NCBI GenBank assembly: GCA_051883095.1 | Contig: JBJETB010000011.1 | Span: forward strand, 20,037-84,036 | Direction of reading: 5' to 3' | Origin: SUG1106 sp051883095 | GTDB taxonomy: Bacteria > Bacillota > Clostridia > Peptostreptococcales > Anaerovoracaceae | DNA length: 64,000 bases | Shown: piece by piece, positions 41,932-49,739 of the stretch | How the letters are laid out: each line of letters begins with the position of its first letter | How positions within the stretch are numbered: the stretch's first letter is position 1 | Made by a program: the position numbers and the translations under genes | The notes under the pieces: model-generated | Databases searched by the model: none | What the model was told of the DNA's origin: nothing | What the model saw: only the letters and a program-made list of their open reading frames with translations

Positions 41932-42798
41932 ATGAAAATCAAAAACGTAACAGTGGCGGGAGCCGGTTTAATGGGAACTCAGATAGCTATGCAGGTAGCT
42001 ATCAGCGGATACAACGTAACGTGCTACGATATCAGCGAACAAATGCTTGAAAAAGCCAGAGATTTCTCTAAAGATTGGTTTGCCAAAAGAGAAGCAAAAG
42101 GAAAAATGGATAGTCAGCAAACTGCTGAAATACAATCCAGACTAACGTTTACATCCGATATTAATGTTGCCGCTGAAAACACGGACTTAGTGATTGAAGC
42201 GGTATCCGATATAGTTGAAATTAAAAAGACCGTTCTGAGGCAGCTTGACAAGCTGACTCCAGAACATTGTATTTATGCGAGCAATAGCTCATATATAGTT
42301 AGCTCAAGATTCTGTGATGCGGTGCAGGACCCTTCTAAAGTATTAAACGTCCATTTTTTTAATCCAGCACTAGTCATGAAAATTGTTGAAGTTGTAAAGG
42401 GGCCACATGTCTCCCGGGATACTTTTGATACTGCATTTGAATTTGTAGAATCAATCGGAAAGACTCCCGTAAAGATTGAAAAAGAAATATACGGTTTCGT
42501 AGTCAACCGTATTTTCAGTGCATTGACACGAGAGGCTTGCTATCTTGTAGACATGGGAATCGCTACACCACAGGATATTGATACAGCTGTTAAAGGGGCT
42601 CTGGGGCATTCCATGGGGCCTCTGGAAACGCTGGATATGACAGGAATTGATCTTGAATATAACGTGTATATGGAAAAATTCAGGACATCCGGGAAAAAAG
42701 AAGATTTGCCAGCAACATGCCTGACGGAACATTATGCTAAAGGCGAATACGGACGCAAGTCAGGAAAAGGCTTTTATGGCTACGAAAATAATAATTGA
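41932..42798 (+). CDS. 3-hydroxyacyl-CoA (3-hydroxybutyryl-CoA type) dehydrogenase
   Basis: The 288-residue NAD(P)-dependent dehydrogenase has AGAGLMGTQIAMQVAISGYNV as Rossmann motif, SNSSYIVSS and HFFNPALVMKIVEVV around the catalytic Ser/His, GALGHSMGPLETLDMTGID and KSGKGFYGYE at the C-terminus. AAGAGGAAAGAATT precedes the ATG. In operon C it would oxidise 3-hydroxybutyryl-CoA (or a homologue) to the ketoacyl-CoA, between crotonase (42815) and thiolase (43595). Confidence 0.92.
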   Translation: MKIKNVTVAGAGLMGTQIAMQVAISGYNVTCYDISEQMLEKARDFSKDWFAKREAKGKMDSQQTAEIQSRLTFTSDINVAAENTDLVIEAVSDIVEIKKTVLRQLDKLTPEHCIYASNSSYIVSSRFCDAVQDPSKVLNVHFFNPALVMKIVEVVKGPHVSRDTFDTAFEFVESIGKTPVKIEKEIYGFVVNRIFSALTREACYLVDMGIATPQDIDTAVKGALGHSMGPLETLDMTGIDLEYNVYMEKFRTSGKKEDLPATCLTEHYAKGEYGRKSGKGFYGYENNN

Positions 42799-42814
42799 TT
42801 TAGGAGGCATAGTC

Positions 42815-43582
42815 ATGAAAGAAATCAGCTATACAGTCGAAAATGGAATCGCCCTCATGAAGATTGACAGACCTAAAGCTCTTAATGCGTTGAGTCGAAC
42901 AATCGTTGATGATATGAATGAACTGCTTGAAGAAATAAAAATGGATACAGATATTAAAGTCCTCGTCATACATAACGAAGAAAATTTCGCGGCAGGAGCT
43001 GACATCGGCGGAATGGTGGAATGTGATGAAGAAAGTGCAAAAGAATTTTCCTTTTCACCTGTGTTTAACAAGTTGGAGGCATTAGAAATTCCTACAATAG
43101 CTGCCATAGAGGGGTATGCTTTAGGAGGAGGTCTTGAGCTTGCTCTTGCCTGCGACATGAGAATTGCATCGGAAGATGCAAAGTTAGGTTTCCCTGAAAT
43201 CAATCTTGGGATTATGCCAGGAGCTGGAGGAACAGTTAGGGCGGCTAGGTTAATAGGTGCAGCAAAAGCCAAGGAACTAATTCTTATGGGAGGCACGATA
43301 AGTGCCTGCCAAGCTGAAGAAATAGGACTTGTTAACATGACGGTATCGCGTGATGAACTTTTGAGTACGGCTTTAAAATGGGCTGATAAGATTGCCCAAA
43401 AGGGAGCTATAGCCGTTAGAACTGCAAAAATGACGATAAACGCTGCAGCGGCAGAATGCTGTGTCACAGACGGCATAGACATTGAGAGCAGAAACTGGGC
43501 GGCCTTGTTTAATACTGAAGACCAGAAGGAAGGAATGAGAGCATTCCTGGAAAAAAGAAAACCTGTATATAAAGGGAAATAA
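42815..43582 (+). CDS. Enoyl-CoA hydratase (crotonase)
   Basis: The 255-residue crotonase hydrates enoyl-CoA to 3-hydroxyacyl-CoA. The oxyanion-hole segment is FAAGADIGGM, and both catalytic glutamates are present, in GGGLELALACD and FPEINLGIMPGAGG. TAGGAGGCATAGTC fixes the start at 42815; an upstream in-frame ATG inside the preceding gene is rejected. It provides the hydration step after AbfD-generated crotonyl-CoA. Confidence 0.93.
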   Translation: MKEISYTVENGIALMKIDRPKALNALSRTIVDDMNELLEEIKMDTDIKVLVIHNEENFAAGADIGGMVECDEESAKEFSFSPVFNKLEALEIPTIAAIEGYALGGGLELALACDMRIASEDAKLGFPEINLGIMPGAGGTVRAARLIGAAKAKELILMGGTISACQAEEIGLVNMTVSRDELLSTALKWADKIAQKGAIAVRTAKMTINAAAAECCVTDGIDIESRNWAALFNTEDQKEGMRAFLEKRKPVYKGK

Positions 43583-43594
43583 GAAGGAGAAAAA

Positions 43595-44773
43595 ATGAGA
43601 AATGTAGTTATCGTGTCTGCGTGCAGAACACCAATAGGTACGATGGGTGGACAGTTTAAAACAATTACTTCGTTAGATTTGTCCATTCCTGTCATGCAGA
43701 ACCTTGTTAAAAGAGCCGGAATTAACCCGGAGATAATAAATGACGTGATATGGGGATGCAATTATCAAAGAACGTATAAAGAGAATAATCTTGCAAGAGT
43801 TGCTCTGGTGAAAGCCGGACTTCCTGTAACAGTACCAGGAATAACAATACATAGAAACTGCACGTCATCCATGTCATCTATCCAGATGGGCTATTATCAG
43901 ATTAAAGCAGGTGAAGCGGACTGCATAATGGCGGGAGGTGCTGATAGCATGAGCACTGCTCCCCATATGGTATTTAATGCTAGATATGGGCAGAAGTTTG
44001 GGCATATGGAGCTGAGAGACTCCATGTGGGATTCTTTGACTAACCTTGGTGTAGGGCCTGCAATGGGAATCACAGCCGAAAACGTAGCTGATGAATATAA
44101 CGTGACAAGAGAAGAAATGGATGCCTATTCCCTTCGTTCTCAGCAGAGAGCGGTATCAGCAATTGATGCAGGAAAGTTTAAAGATGAAATTATTCCTGTT
44201 ACGGTAGCAGGGAAAAAGGGAGATATCACATACGATACGGATGAATATCCTAAACGGGATTCAAGCATTGAAAAATTGGCTAAACTGAGACCTTCATTCA
44301 AAGAAGACGGTAGAGTAACTGCGGGAAATGCATCAGGTATGAACGATGCAGCTTCAGGCGTAATATTGATGTCTGAAGAAAAAGCAAATGAACTGGGAAT
44401 ACCTTTCATGGCAAGAATAGTCTCGGTGGCAACTACCGGGGTAAGGCCGGAAGTTATGGGAATAGGTCCGGTTAGTTCATCACAGGAAGCCCTGAAAAAG
44501 GCGGGTCTTACTATAGAAGATATCGACCTTTTTGAGATTAATGAGGCTTTTGCAGCTCAATGTATTGCTTGTGCCAAAACGCTAGGCATTGATGAAAATA
44601 AGCTTAATGTTAACGGAAGTGGAATTTCACTTGGTCACCCTGTTGGAGCAACCGGTTCTAGGCTTGTAGTAACGCTCATGTATGAACTCAAGAAAAGAGG
44701 CGGCAGATATGGTCTTGCTTCACTTTGTGCAGGCGGTGGAATGGGCACTACGGTAATAATCGAGATGGCATGA
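43595..44773 (+). CDS. Acetyl-CoA acetyltransferase (thiolase)
   Basis: The 392-residue thiolase has the nucleophilic Cys89 in HRNCTSSMSSIQ, INEAFAAQCIA, the GHPVGATGSRL His motif and the CAGGGMGTTV Cys motif. AAGAAGGAGAAAAA precedes the ATG. It ends the beta-oxidation-like branch of operon C by splitting acetoacetyl-CoA (or a homologue). It belongs to a different thiolase subgroup from the copy at 12053, judging by many differences around the loops. Confidence 0.93.
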   Translation: MRNVVIVSACRTPIGTMGGQFKTITSLDLSIPVMQNLVKRAGINPEIINDVIWGCNYQRTYKENNLARVALVKAGLPVTVPGITIHRNCTSSMSSIQMGYYQIKAGEADCIMAGGADSMSTAPHMVFNARYGQKFGHMELRDSMWDSLTNLGVGPAMGITAENVADEYNVTREEMDAYSLRSQQRAVSAIDAGKFKDEIIPVTVAGKKGDITYDTDEYPKRDSSIEKLAKLRPSFKEDGRVTAGNASGMNDAASGVILMSEEKANELGIPFMARIVSVATTGVRPEVMGIGPVSSSQEALKKAGLTIEDIDLFEINEAFAAQCIACAKTLGIDENKLNVNGSGISLGHPVGATGSRLVVTLMYELKKRGGRYGLASLCAGGGMGTTVIIEMA

Positions 44774-44774
44774 T

Positions 44775-45062
44775 ATGAATAAGTCTATAGAAGAAATACA
44801 AAGGATTATCGACTTAAAAATTAATCCAATTTTATCGGAACATAATGGGAGTGTGACTTGCAAAAGCTTTAATAATGGTCTCCTCTTAGTAAAAATGGAA
44901 GGCGAGTGCGCATTTTGCCCGTCTTCCATTTCGACATTAAATACGGTAATTGAGCCTGTCCTTAGGGCAGAAGTGAAGGAAATAAAAGAAATTTTACTGG
45001 ATGATTCGACAGATGAAAAAATGATAGATTTCGCCTTGGAAATTTTGAAAAAGAAAAAATAG
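44775..45062 (+). CDS. Nfu/NifU C-terminal-domain-like Fe-S protein
   Basis: The 95-residue stand-alone NifU_C-type domain reads INPILSEHNGSVTCKSFNNG, then GECAFCPSSISTLNTVIEPVL with the CxxC pair Cys45/Cys48 that binds a bridging [4Fe-4S] cluster in the family. Nfu proteins deliver clusters to apo-enzymes. Its ATG is one base past the thiolase stop and abfD begins 10 bp after its own stop, so it is embedded in the operon. A role as dedicated cluster supplier for the two AbfD-type dehydratases is a sensible inference. Confidence 0.8.
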   Translation: MNKSIEEIQRIIDLKINPILSEHNGSVTCKSFNNGLLLVKMEGECAFCPSSISTLNTVIEPVLRAEVKEIKEILLDDSTDEKMIDFALEILKKKK

Positions 45063-45072
45063 GAGGAGACCT

Positions 45073-46551
45073 ATGGCAATGATGACAGGAGCTCAGTACA
45101 TAGAGAGCTTGAGAAAATTAAACACACGTGTATATATGTTCGGTGAGAAGATTGACAACTGGGTAGATCACCCGATTATTCGCCCGTCCATCAACTGCGT
45201 GGCAGTTACATACAATCTGGCGCAGGATCCGCAGTATGAAGATCTGATGACAGCCACATCACATCTGACAGGAAAGAAGATCAACCGTTTCGCTCACATC
45301 CATCAGAGCACAGAAGATTTAAAGAAAAAAGTAAAGATGCAGAGACTCTGCGGACAGAAGACAGCATCTTGCTTCCAGAGATGTGTAGGAATGGATGCTT
45401 TCAATGCGGAATATTCAACAACCTACGAAATTGATAAGAAGTACGGCACGGACTACCATGAAAGATTCAAGAAGTTCCTTGAGTTTGTTCAGGAAAACGA
45501 CCTGGTAGTAGACGGAGCAATGACCGACCCTAAGGGAAACAGAAGCCTTGCGCCACATGCACAGAAGGATCCTGACATGTTCGTTAGAATCAAGGAAGTA
45601 AGAGAAGACGGTATAGTAGTTCGCGGTGCAAAGTGCCACCAGACAGGCTCCATCAACTCACACTGGCACCTTGTAATGCCGACACAGGCCATGAGAGAAG
45701 AGGATAAGGATTTTGCGGTATCCTTTGCATGCCCGAGCGATGCAGAAGGACTGTACATGATATACGGAAGACAGTCCTGCGACACCAGAAAGCTTGAAGA
45801 GGGAGCAGATGTAGACCTTGGAAACAAGCAGTTCGGCGGACAGGAAGCACTGGTAGTATTCGATGATGTGTTTATCCCTAATGAATATGTATTCATGGCA
45901 GGAGAATATGACTTTGCTGGAATGCTTGTAGAAAGATTTGCAGGATTCCACAGACAGAGCTACGGCGGATGTAAGGTAGGCGTAGGCGACGTGGTAATCG
46001 GTGCAGCAGCATTAGCAGCAGAATACAACGGAGCAGACAAGGCATCCCATGTAAAGGACAAGCTTATTGAAATGACACATCTGAATGAGACACTGTATGC
46101 ATGCGGAATAGCATGTTCCACAGAAGGTCATGCAACGGAATGCGGAAGCTATATTATCGACCTTCTTCTGGCAAATGTATGCAAGCAGAACGTAACCAGA
46201 TTCCCGTATGAAATCGTAAGACTGGCAGAAGATATCGCAGGCGGCCTTATGGTGACCATGCCTTCAGAAAAGGATTTCAAGTCTGATATGGTAGTAGGAA
46301 GAAACGGGGAGACCATAGGAGATGTATGCAATAAGTACTTTGCGGCAAATACAGACAAGTGCAGCACAGAGGACAGAATGAGGGTACTCAGATTCCTTGA
46401 GAATATCTGCCTTGGAGCATCAGCTGTAGGATACAGAACAGAATCCATGCATGGTGCAGGCTCACCTCAGGCACAGAGAATCATGATTCAGAGACAGGGC
46501 AATATCGAGGGTAAGAAAGAGCTGGCAAAGGCTATTGCAGGAATAAAGTAA
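45073..46551 (+). CDS. abfD: 4-hydroxybutyryl-CoA dehydratase / vinylacetyl-CoA isomerase
   Basis: It dehydrates 4-hydroxybutyryl-CoA to crotonyl-CoA by a ketyl-radical mechanism using FAD and a [4Fe-4S] cluster. The 492 residues align along their whole length with the C. aminobutyricum enzyme. Cluster ligands are Cys100, Cys104, His293 and Cys300 (KTASCFQRCVGMDA; GFHRQSYGGCK). Catalytic residues Glu258, Tyr297 and Glu457 (RTESMHGAGSP) are in place, as is the HQT Thr191. AGGAGGAGACCT precedes the ATG. The gene looks richer in G/C at third positions than its neighbours, as if expressed more strongly or acquired separately. Confidence 0.96.
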   Translation: MAMMTGAQYIESLRKLNTRVYMFGEKIDNWVDHPIIRPSINCVAVTYNLAQDPQYEDLMTATSHLTGKKINRFAHIHQSTEDLKKKVKMQRLCGQKTASCFQRCVGMDAFNAEYSTTYEIDKKYGTDYHERFKKFLEFVQENDLVVDGAMTDPKGNRSLAPHAQKDPDMFVRIKEVREDGIVVRGAKCHQTGSINSHWHLVMPTQAMREEDKDFAVSFACPSDAEGLYMIYGRQSCDTRKLEEGADVDLGNKQFGGQEALVVFDDVFIPNEYVFMAGEYDFAGMLVERFAGFHRQSYGGCKVGVGDVVIGAAALAAEYNGADKASHVKDKLIEMTHLNETLYACGIACSTEGHATECGSYIIDLLLANVCKQNVTRFPYEIVRLAEDIAGGLMVTMPSEKDFKSDMVVGRNGETIGDVCNKYFAANTDKCSTEDRMRVLRFLENICLGASAVGYRTESMHGAGSPQAQRIMIQRQGNIEGKKELAKAIAGIK

Positions 46552-46670
46552 ATTGATTTTATATAACAATTAAATAACTATTACTCTCACCTTTCGGCAA
46601 GTGGTTTGCTTACTGATAATGAAAATCGTGAATTAGAAAAATTATAGGTGGGAGAGGCCTTAAAATACCT

Positions 46671-47285
46671 ATGGAAAAAAGAGACAAGCACAAGACAAAT
46701 CGGCAGCGTCAAGCTGAAAAATCAAAACAGAAAATTTTTAATTCCGCGCAGTATCTATTCGCGAAATATGGTTATGACAACATAACAATTGCAGATATAT
46801 GTAAGCGTGCTGGTGTATCAACTGGACTATTTTATAATTATTTTGGGGCAAAATCAGAGATTTTAATGTTCTCTGATGATATATTAAGCAAGTATTATGA
46901 ATCACACCGTGATGAAATTGAATCTTTACCTGACGCATTAGACAGATTTGTAGAGCTCATACTTCTAGGTGTAAAAATTGTTACCGAAAGTCCATCTCAA
47001 ATTCAAAATGCGCGCGTTCATTACATGCGTGCCTGTCAAGGAATAAAGCCTTCGATTTTTGATGAGTCTCGTACAATTATTCAACTTATGAAAAACACTT
47101 TAGCAGAGGGACGCAAAGCCGGCCAAATTGTATGTGATACTTTGACGGACGATGAAATAGTAACAGTGATGTTTAATCATATGGTGGGCACTGTAATCCA
47201 TCTTCTCAATGTGGAGGATAAAGAAGCGGCTCTTGTTCAGATCCGTAAAGAAATTAATTTCATGTGTTCGATTCTTAAACCTTAA
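46671..47285 (+). CDS. TetR/AcrR-family transcriptional regulator
   Basis: The 204-residue repressor-type protein has an N-terminal TetR helix-turn-helix: IFNSAQYLFAKYGYDNITIADICKRAGVSTGLFYNYFGAKSEIL (about residues 23-66, read in parts). The ligand-binding half is not diagnostic of substrate. It lies 119 bp after abfD. The gap contains CTCTCACCT and AGGTGGGAG as a near-perfect inverted pair that could be an operator. It may respond to an acyl-CoA or acid of the operon C pathway. Confidence 0.88.
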   Translation: MEKRDKHKTNRQRQAEKSKQKIFNSAQYLFAKYGYDNITIADICKRAGVSTGLFYNYFGAKSEILMFSDDILSKYYESHRDEIESLPDALDRFVELILLGVKIVTESPSQIQNARVHYMRACQGIKPSIFDESRTIIQLMKNTLAEGRKAGQIVCDTLTDDEIVTVMFNHMVGTVIHLLNVEDKEAALVQIRKEINFMCSILKP

Positions 47286-47294
47286 AAATTGTTA

Positions 47295-47334
47295 AGGGGC
47301 TGTCGCATTAACGAAAATAACAGCCCCCTTTTTT
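47295..47334 (+). terminator. Intrinsic terminator after the TetR gene
   Basis: AGGGGCTGT (47295-47303) pairs with ACAGCCCCCT and is followed by TTTTTT. It closes the island's last transcript. Confidence 0.85.
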
Positions 47335-47399
47335 GCGTTCAAAAAAAACAATCCCAAAAAGTCATATGCACACAAACACATAGGGCTTCGCCTTCGTAC

Positions 47400-47442
47400 C
47401 ACAGCCTGTTCGCAGGTTCACCGGACCTGCGAACAGGCTGTG
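47400..47442. repeat. Perfect 18-bp inverted repeat between the TetR gene and ssrA
   Basis: ACAGCCTGTTCGCAGGT (47401-47417) and ACCTGCGAACAGGCTGT (47425-47441) are exact reverse complements around the loop TCACCGG. One further C-G pair at 47400/47442 extends the stem. GC content is far above its surroundings. No T-tract adjoins it, and it is separate from both the TetR terminator and the ssrA terminator. It may be a mobile REP/MITE-like hairpin or a protein-binding site. Confidence 0.8.
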
Positions 47443-47485
47443 CCCACATTGGCTTCGACTCCCTTCAAACTACTATCGACGAAAT

Positions 47486-47513
47486 AAAAAAATGAGCCTG
47501 AAGGCCCATTTTC
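47486..47513 (-). terminator. Intrinsic terminator of ssrA
   Basis: Read on the minus strand: ATGGGCC-TTCA-GGCTCAT with one wobble, followed by TTTTTTATTT, beginning eight bases beyond the CCA end of tmRNA. Confidence 0.75.
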
Positions 47514-47520
47514 TATTTCG

Positions 47521-47878
47521 TGGTGGAGATGGTGGGAGTCGAACCCACGTCCGAAAGCATTTCCGCAGGAATTTCTCCGAGCGCAGTTAATGTTTTAGAG
47601 TTTCGCTTTTTCGGACGTCCATTAACAGACTTCCGAAGCGGCTATCCCGTAAGTCCCCTGCGGTACCGGGAGCTCCCGCAGAGTTTTCCTGTATAGTCGA
47701 CGCCGGTAATCAGGCCTACAGGTAAACCTGAGCCGACGCGCGAGCAGAACTAAGCTGCTAATGCGAAATTGTTGTTCTTTTTAGCGTTTATATTTAACGT
47801 GTCCCTTTTAAGGTAGACTGGACAAACTACCGCTCGCTTATCCTGTTTCTACACCCCCGTCGAAACCTTTACACCCCC
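47521..47878 (-). ncRNA. ssrA: Transfer-messenger RNA (tmRNA)
   Basis: tmRNA rescues stalled ribosomes together with SmpB. On the minus strand the 5' end GGGGGTGTAAAGGTTTCGAC and the 3' end GGTTCGACTCCCACCATCTCCACCA (positions 47521-47545) form the tRNA-Ala-like domain; GGGGGTG pairs with CATCTCC as acceptor stem and CCA is encoded. The tag-coding segment around 47750-47790 reads ...AKKNNNFALAA followed by TAG. Length is about 358 nt. The resume codon was not determined with certainty. It is 28 kb from smpB and on the opposite strand; its 3' end faces the island. Confidence 0.95.
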
Positions 47879-48005
47879 TTGATGCCAGTATATTATACCA
47901 CATACCTGTCGTTTATGCAAATTTATTTAATTTCCAGTTCCATTGCGTTCTTATTCGATCTTAATCATCGTTATCGTTCACTTTGTTTTTTTCATTTTAG
48001 CCCAA

Positions 48006-48049
48006 TTTCTTTGCAAAAATACAAAGAAAAACGCAAAAATGAAAATAAT
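48006..48049 (+). repeat. Dispersed 40-bp AT-rich repeat, copy 1
   Basis: It contains TTTCTTTGCAAAAATACAAA followed by GAAAAACGCAAAAATGAAAATAAT in parts. It shares TTTGCAAAAATACAAA, an imperfect palindrome, and the trailing AAAATGAAAATAAT with copy 2 at 48171, and the core with an inverted copy at 63765. Confidence 0.6.
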
Positions 48050-48170
48050 GTGTCAAAGGAAAAGAAAAGCTATTAAAGTTTTTTGCTTTTCAGTAAGATA
48101 TTAGCAGGAGTACTGGATGATATTACAAAGACAACACATCCCTAAGCAGATTTTTTTCAAAACTCGTCAA

Positions 48171-48214
48171 TTCTTTTGCAAAAATACAAAAAAATCAGCC
48201 AAAATGAAAATAAT
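48171..48214 (+). repeat. Dispersed 40-bp AT-rich repeat, copy 2
   Basis: It shares TTTTGCAAAAATACAAA and the following AAAAATCAGC with the inverted copy at 63765, and the trailing AAAATGAAAATAAT with copy 1 at 48006. Confidence 0.6.
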
Positions 48215-48270
48215 CACGCAGCACGCCAAATCACGCAGCACGCCAAATCACGCAGCACGCCAAATCACGC
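48213..48270 (+). repeat. 17-bp tandem repeat, three units plus a partial
   Basis: The unit TCACGCAGCACGCCAAA occurs three times head to tail without mismatches, followed by TCACGCA. It directly precedes the 3' end of the NhaC-type gene (stop at 48277). There are no spacers, so it is not a CRISPR. Confidence 0.85.
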
Positions 48271-48276
48271 AATTAT

Positions 48277-49608
48277 TCACTGCTTCTCCGCAAACCAGCG
48301 TTTTTTCGTAAGAAGCCAGAATATAGGCACTGCGTACATATATACCGCGAAAGGCAGCGAATGGAAGTCAGCGCCGAAGAAGGAGAGGGGTACGCTGCAG
48401 CCTATGGACCACGGAATGAAGCAGGCGATGAGTATGACCGAATTTTCCATATCCATGGCAAGCTCTGTCATTGAGGTGGCATCACCACCATCCAGATAAG
48501 GCTTTTTCATCAGGTCACAGCACATGAGAGTGGCTATGGTCTGGTTGCAGAACACAGCCGCAGTGCCGATACTCATCATGAGCATTACTGTGAACCTGCC
48601 GAAGCGTGTGCATGCGCAGCTGAGCTTTTCCTGAAGATCATTCAGGAGACCGGTGCCGCTGAAGATACCGGAATATGAACTGGAAATCAGCAGTATAAAG
48701 ACTATTTCCAGCATGGACACCAGACCGCCGCCGTTCAGAATCGATCCAAGGCCTTCCCCTTGAGCTTCATAGCCAACAATACATATTTTAAATATTTCCA
48801 GGAGAGGAACATTCTGAACCAGCCATGCGACTGCCACGGCACAGAGTATGCTGAGTCCCATGGAAATGAGCACGCTGACCTTTAATAAAGGAAGAACAAG
48901 CATTACAACAGCAGGCACGAAGGCCCACAGGGACAGCACGAATTCCTTTTCAAAGGAAGCCACCAGTGCTTCATCCACGTGACTTATAGGATTCATTACC
49001 GACAGTACTGTATAGACAGCCAGAGCAATGACAAATGGAACGATAGCAGTTTTCATCATCAGCTTCACGTTGTCTAGGATTTTTGTGCCGGTGATGCCGG
49101 CCACCATGTTTGCACTGGAAGATACGGGAGAGCCCCTGTCTCCGAAGTAAACTCCCGACATGAGAACTCCTGCGGTAATAACAGGATCCACACCGCCGCT
49201 TCTTGCCAGAGTCATAAAAATTACGCCTACAGTTCCCGCCACTCCGAAAGAAGTTCCCAGTGCGTAACTGAGAATGCAGGACAGGAGAAAGGCAATGAGA
49301 AGAAACAGAGCCGGGGTTATTAATTTCATGCCGTAGTATACGAAAATGGTTATTGTGCCGGAGACTCGCCATGAGGCGGTGACGAAGCCGATTACACACA
49401 TGACCTCTATGACAATCAGAGAACCTCTGGCACCTTCAAGAGCCATAGAGCCAAGGGATTTGAGACCATAGCCCTTGCCGGCGGCTGCAGCCGAAAAAGC
49501 GATAAGTCCTATGAGCAGGGCGATTATCATAGAATAACCTGTCAATATGGCTGCAACCATGGAGATTAAAAAAACTAAAAAAGCGATTAAAAGTGCCAAA
49601 TAATTCAC
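48277..49608 (-). CDS. NhaC-type Na+/H+ antiporter family membrane protein
   Basis: The 443-residue polytopic membrane protein has about eleven helices. Motifs ALGTSFGVAGTVGVIF, GVLMSGVYFGDRGSPVSSSANMVAGITGT and a mirrored GTAAVFCNQTIATLMCCDLM segment follow the two-repeat NhaC layout. It probably exchanges Na+ (or an organic ion, as in malate-lactate NhaC relatives) for protons. The longest frame starts at a GTG (49608) whose only ribosome site overlaps it; a TTG at 49599 (MALLIAFLV), with GAGGTG six bases upstream, may be the true start. Confidence 0.85.
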   Translation of the reverse strand: MNYLALLIAFLVFLISMVAAILTGYSMIIALLIGLIAFSAAAAGKGYGLKSLGSMALEGARGSLIVIEVMCVIGFVTASWRVSGTITIFVYYGMKLITPALFLLIAFLLSCILSYALGTSFGVAGTVGVIFMTLARSGGVDPVITAGVLMSGVYFGDRGSPVSSSANMVAGITGTKILDNVKLMMKTAIVPFVIALAVYTVLSVMNPISHVDEALVASFEKEFVLSLWAFVPAVVMLVLPLLKVSVLISMGLSILCAVAVAWLVQNVPLLEIFKICIVGYEAQGEGLGSILNGGGLVSMLEIVFILLISSSYSGIFSGTGLLNDLQEKLSCACTRFGRFTVMLMMSIGTAAVFCNQTIATLMCCDLMKKPYLDGGDATSMTELAMDMENSVILIACFIPWSIGCSVPLSFFGADFHSLPFAVYMYAVPIFWLLTKKRWFAEKQ

Positions 49609-49698
49609 CTCGAAAAATCATTATCATCTATAATATATATCAAAGCCATTTTAAACCCAAATTTACTATGTTTCAAGGTGGCTTTGGATAAAAAACTA

Positions 49699-49707
49699 TG
49701 ATATACT
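49699..49707 (+). promoter_or_regulatory. Extended -10 promoter of the PNPOx-like gene
   Basis: TGATATACT is an extended -10 (TGn plus TATACT at 49702-49707). The -35 region is weak. The start point near 49714 is about 26 bp before the ATG at 49740. Confidence 0.5.
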
Positions 49708-49739
49708 GTAAGCATCAAACGACAGGGAGGATTGACATC

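Larger units (their letters stand above)
47879..48276. other. Repeat-rich spacer between ssrA and the NhaC-type gene
   Basis: I see no supported gene in these 398 bp; short open frames have no ribosome site and low-complexity products. The spacer should contain the ssrA promoter at its left end. It holds two copies of a ~40-bp dispersed repeat (48006-48049, 48171-48214) and a 17-bp tandem repeat (48213-48270). Confidence 0.55.

Noticed and set aside
42829..43761. 310-codon minus-strand frame opposite the crotonase and thiolase genes
   Set aside because: It is antisense to two genes with clear catalytic motifs; the translated product is low-complexity Ser/Ala/Pro-rich and starts inside the thiolase gene.
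47289..47495. Short open frame after the TetR gene
   Set aside because: It runs through the terminator and the perfect inverted repeat, lacks a ribosome site and has no recognisable product.
48213..48270. CRISPR-like array
   Set aside because: The 17-bp units are directly contiguous with no spacers, and no cas genes are present.
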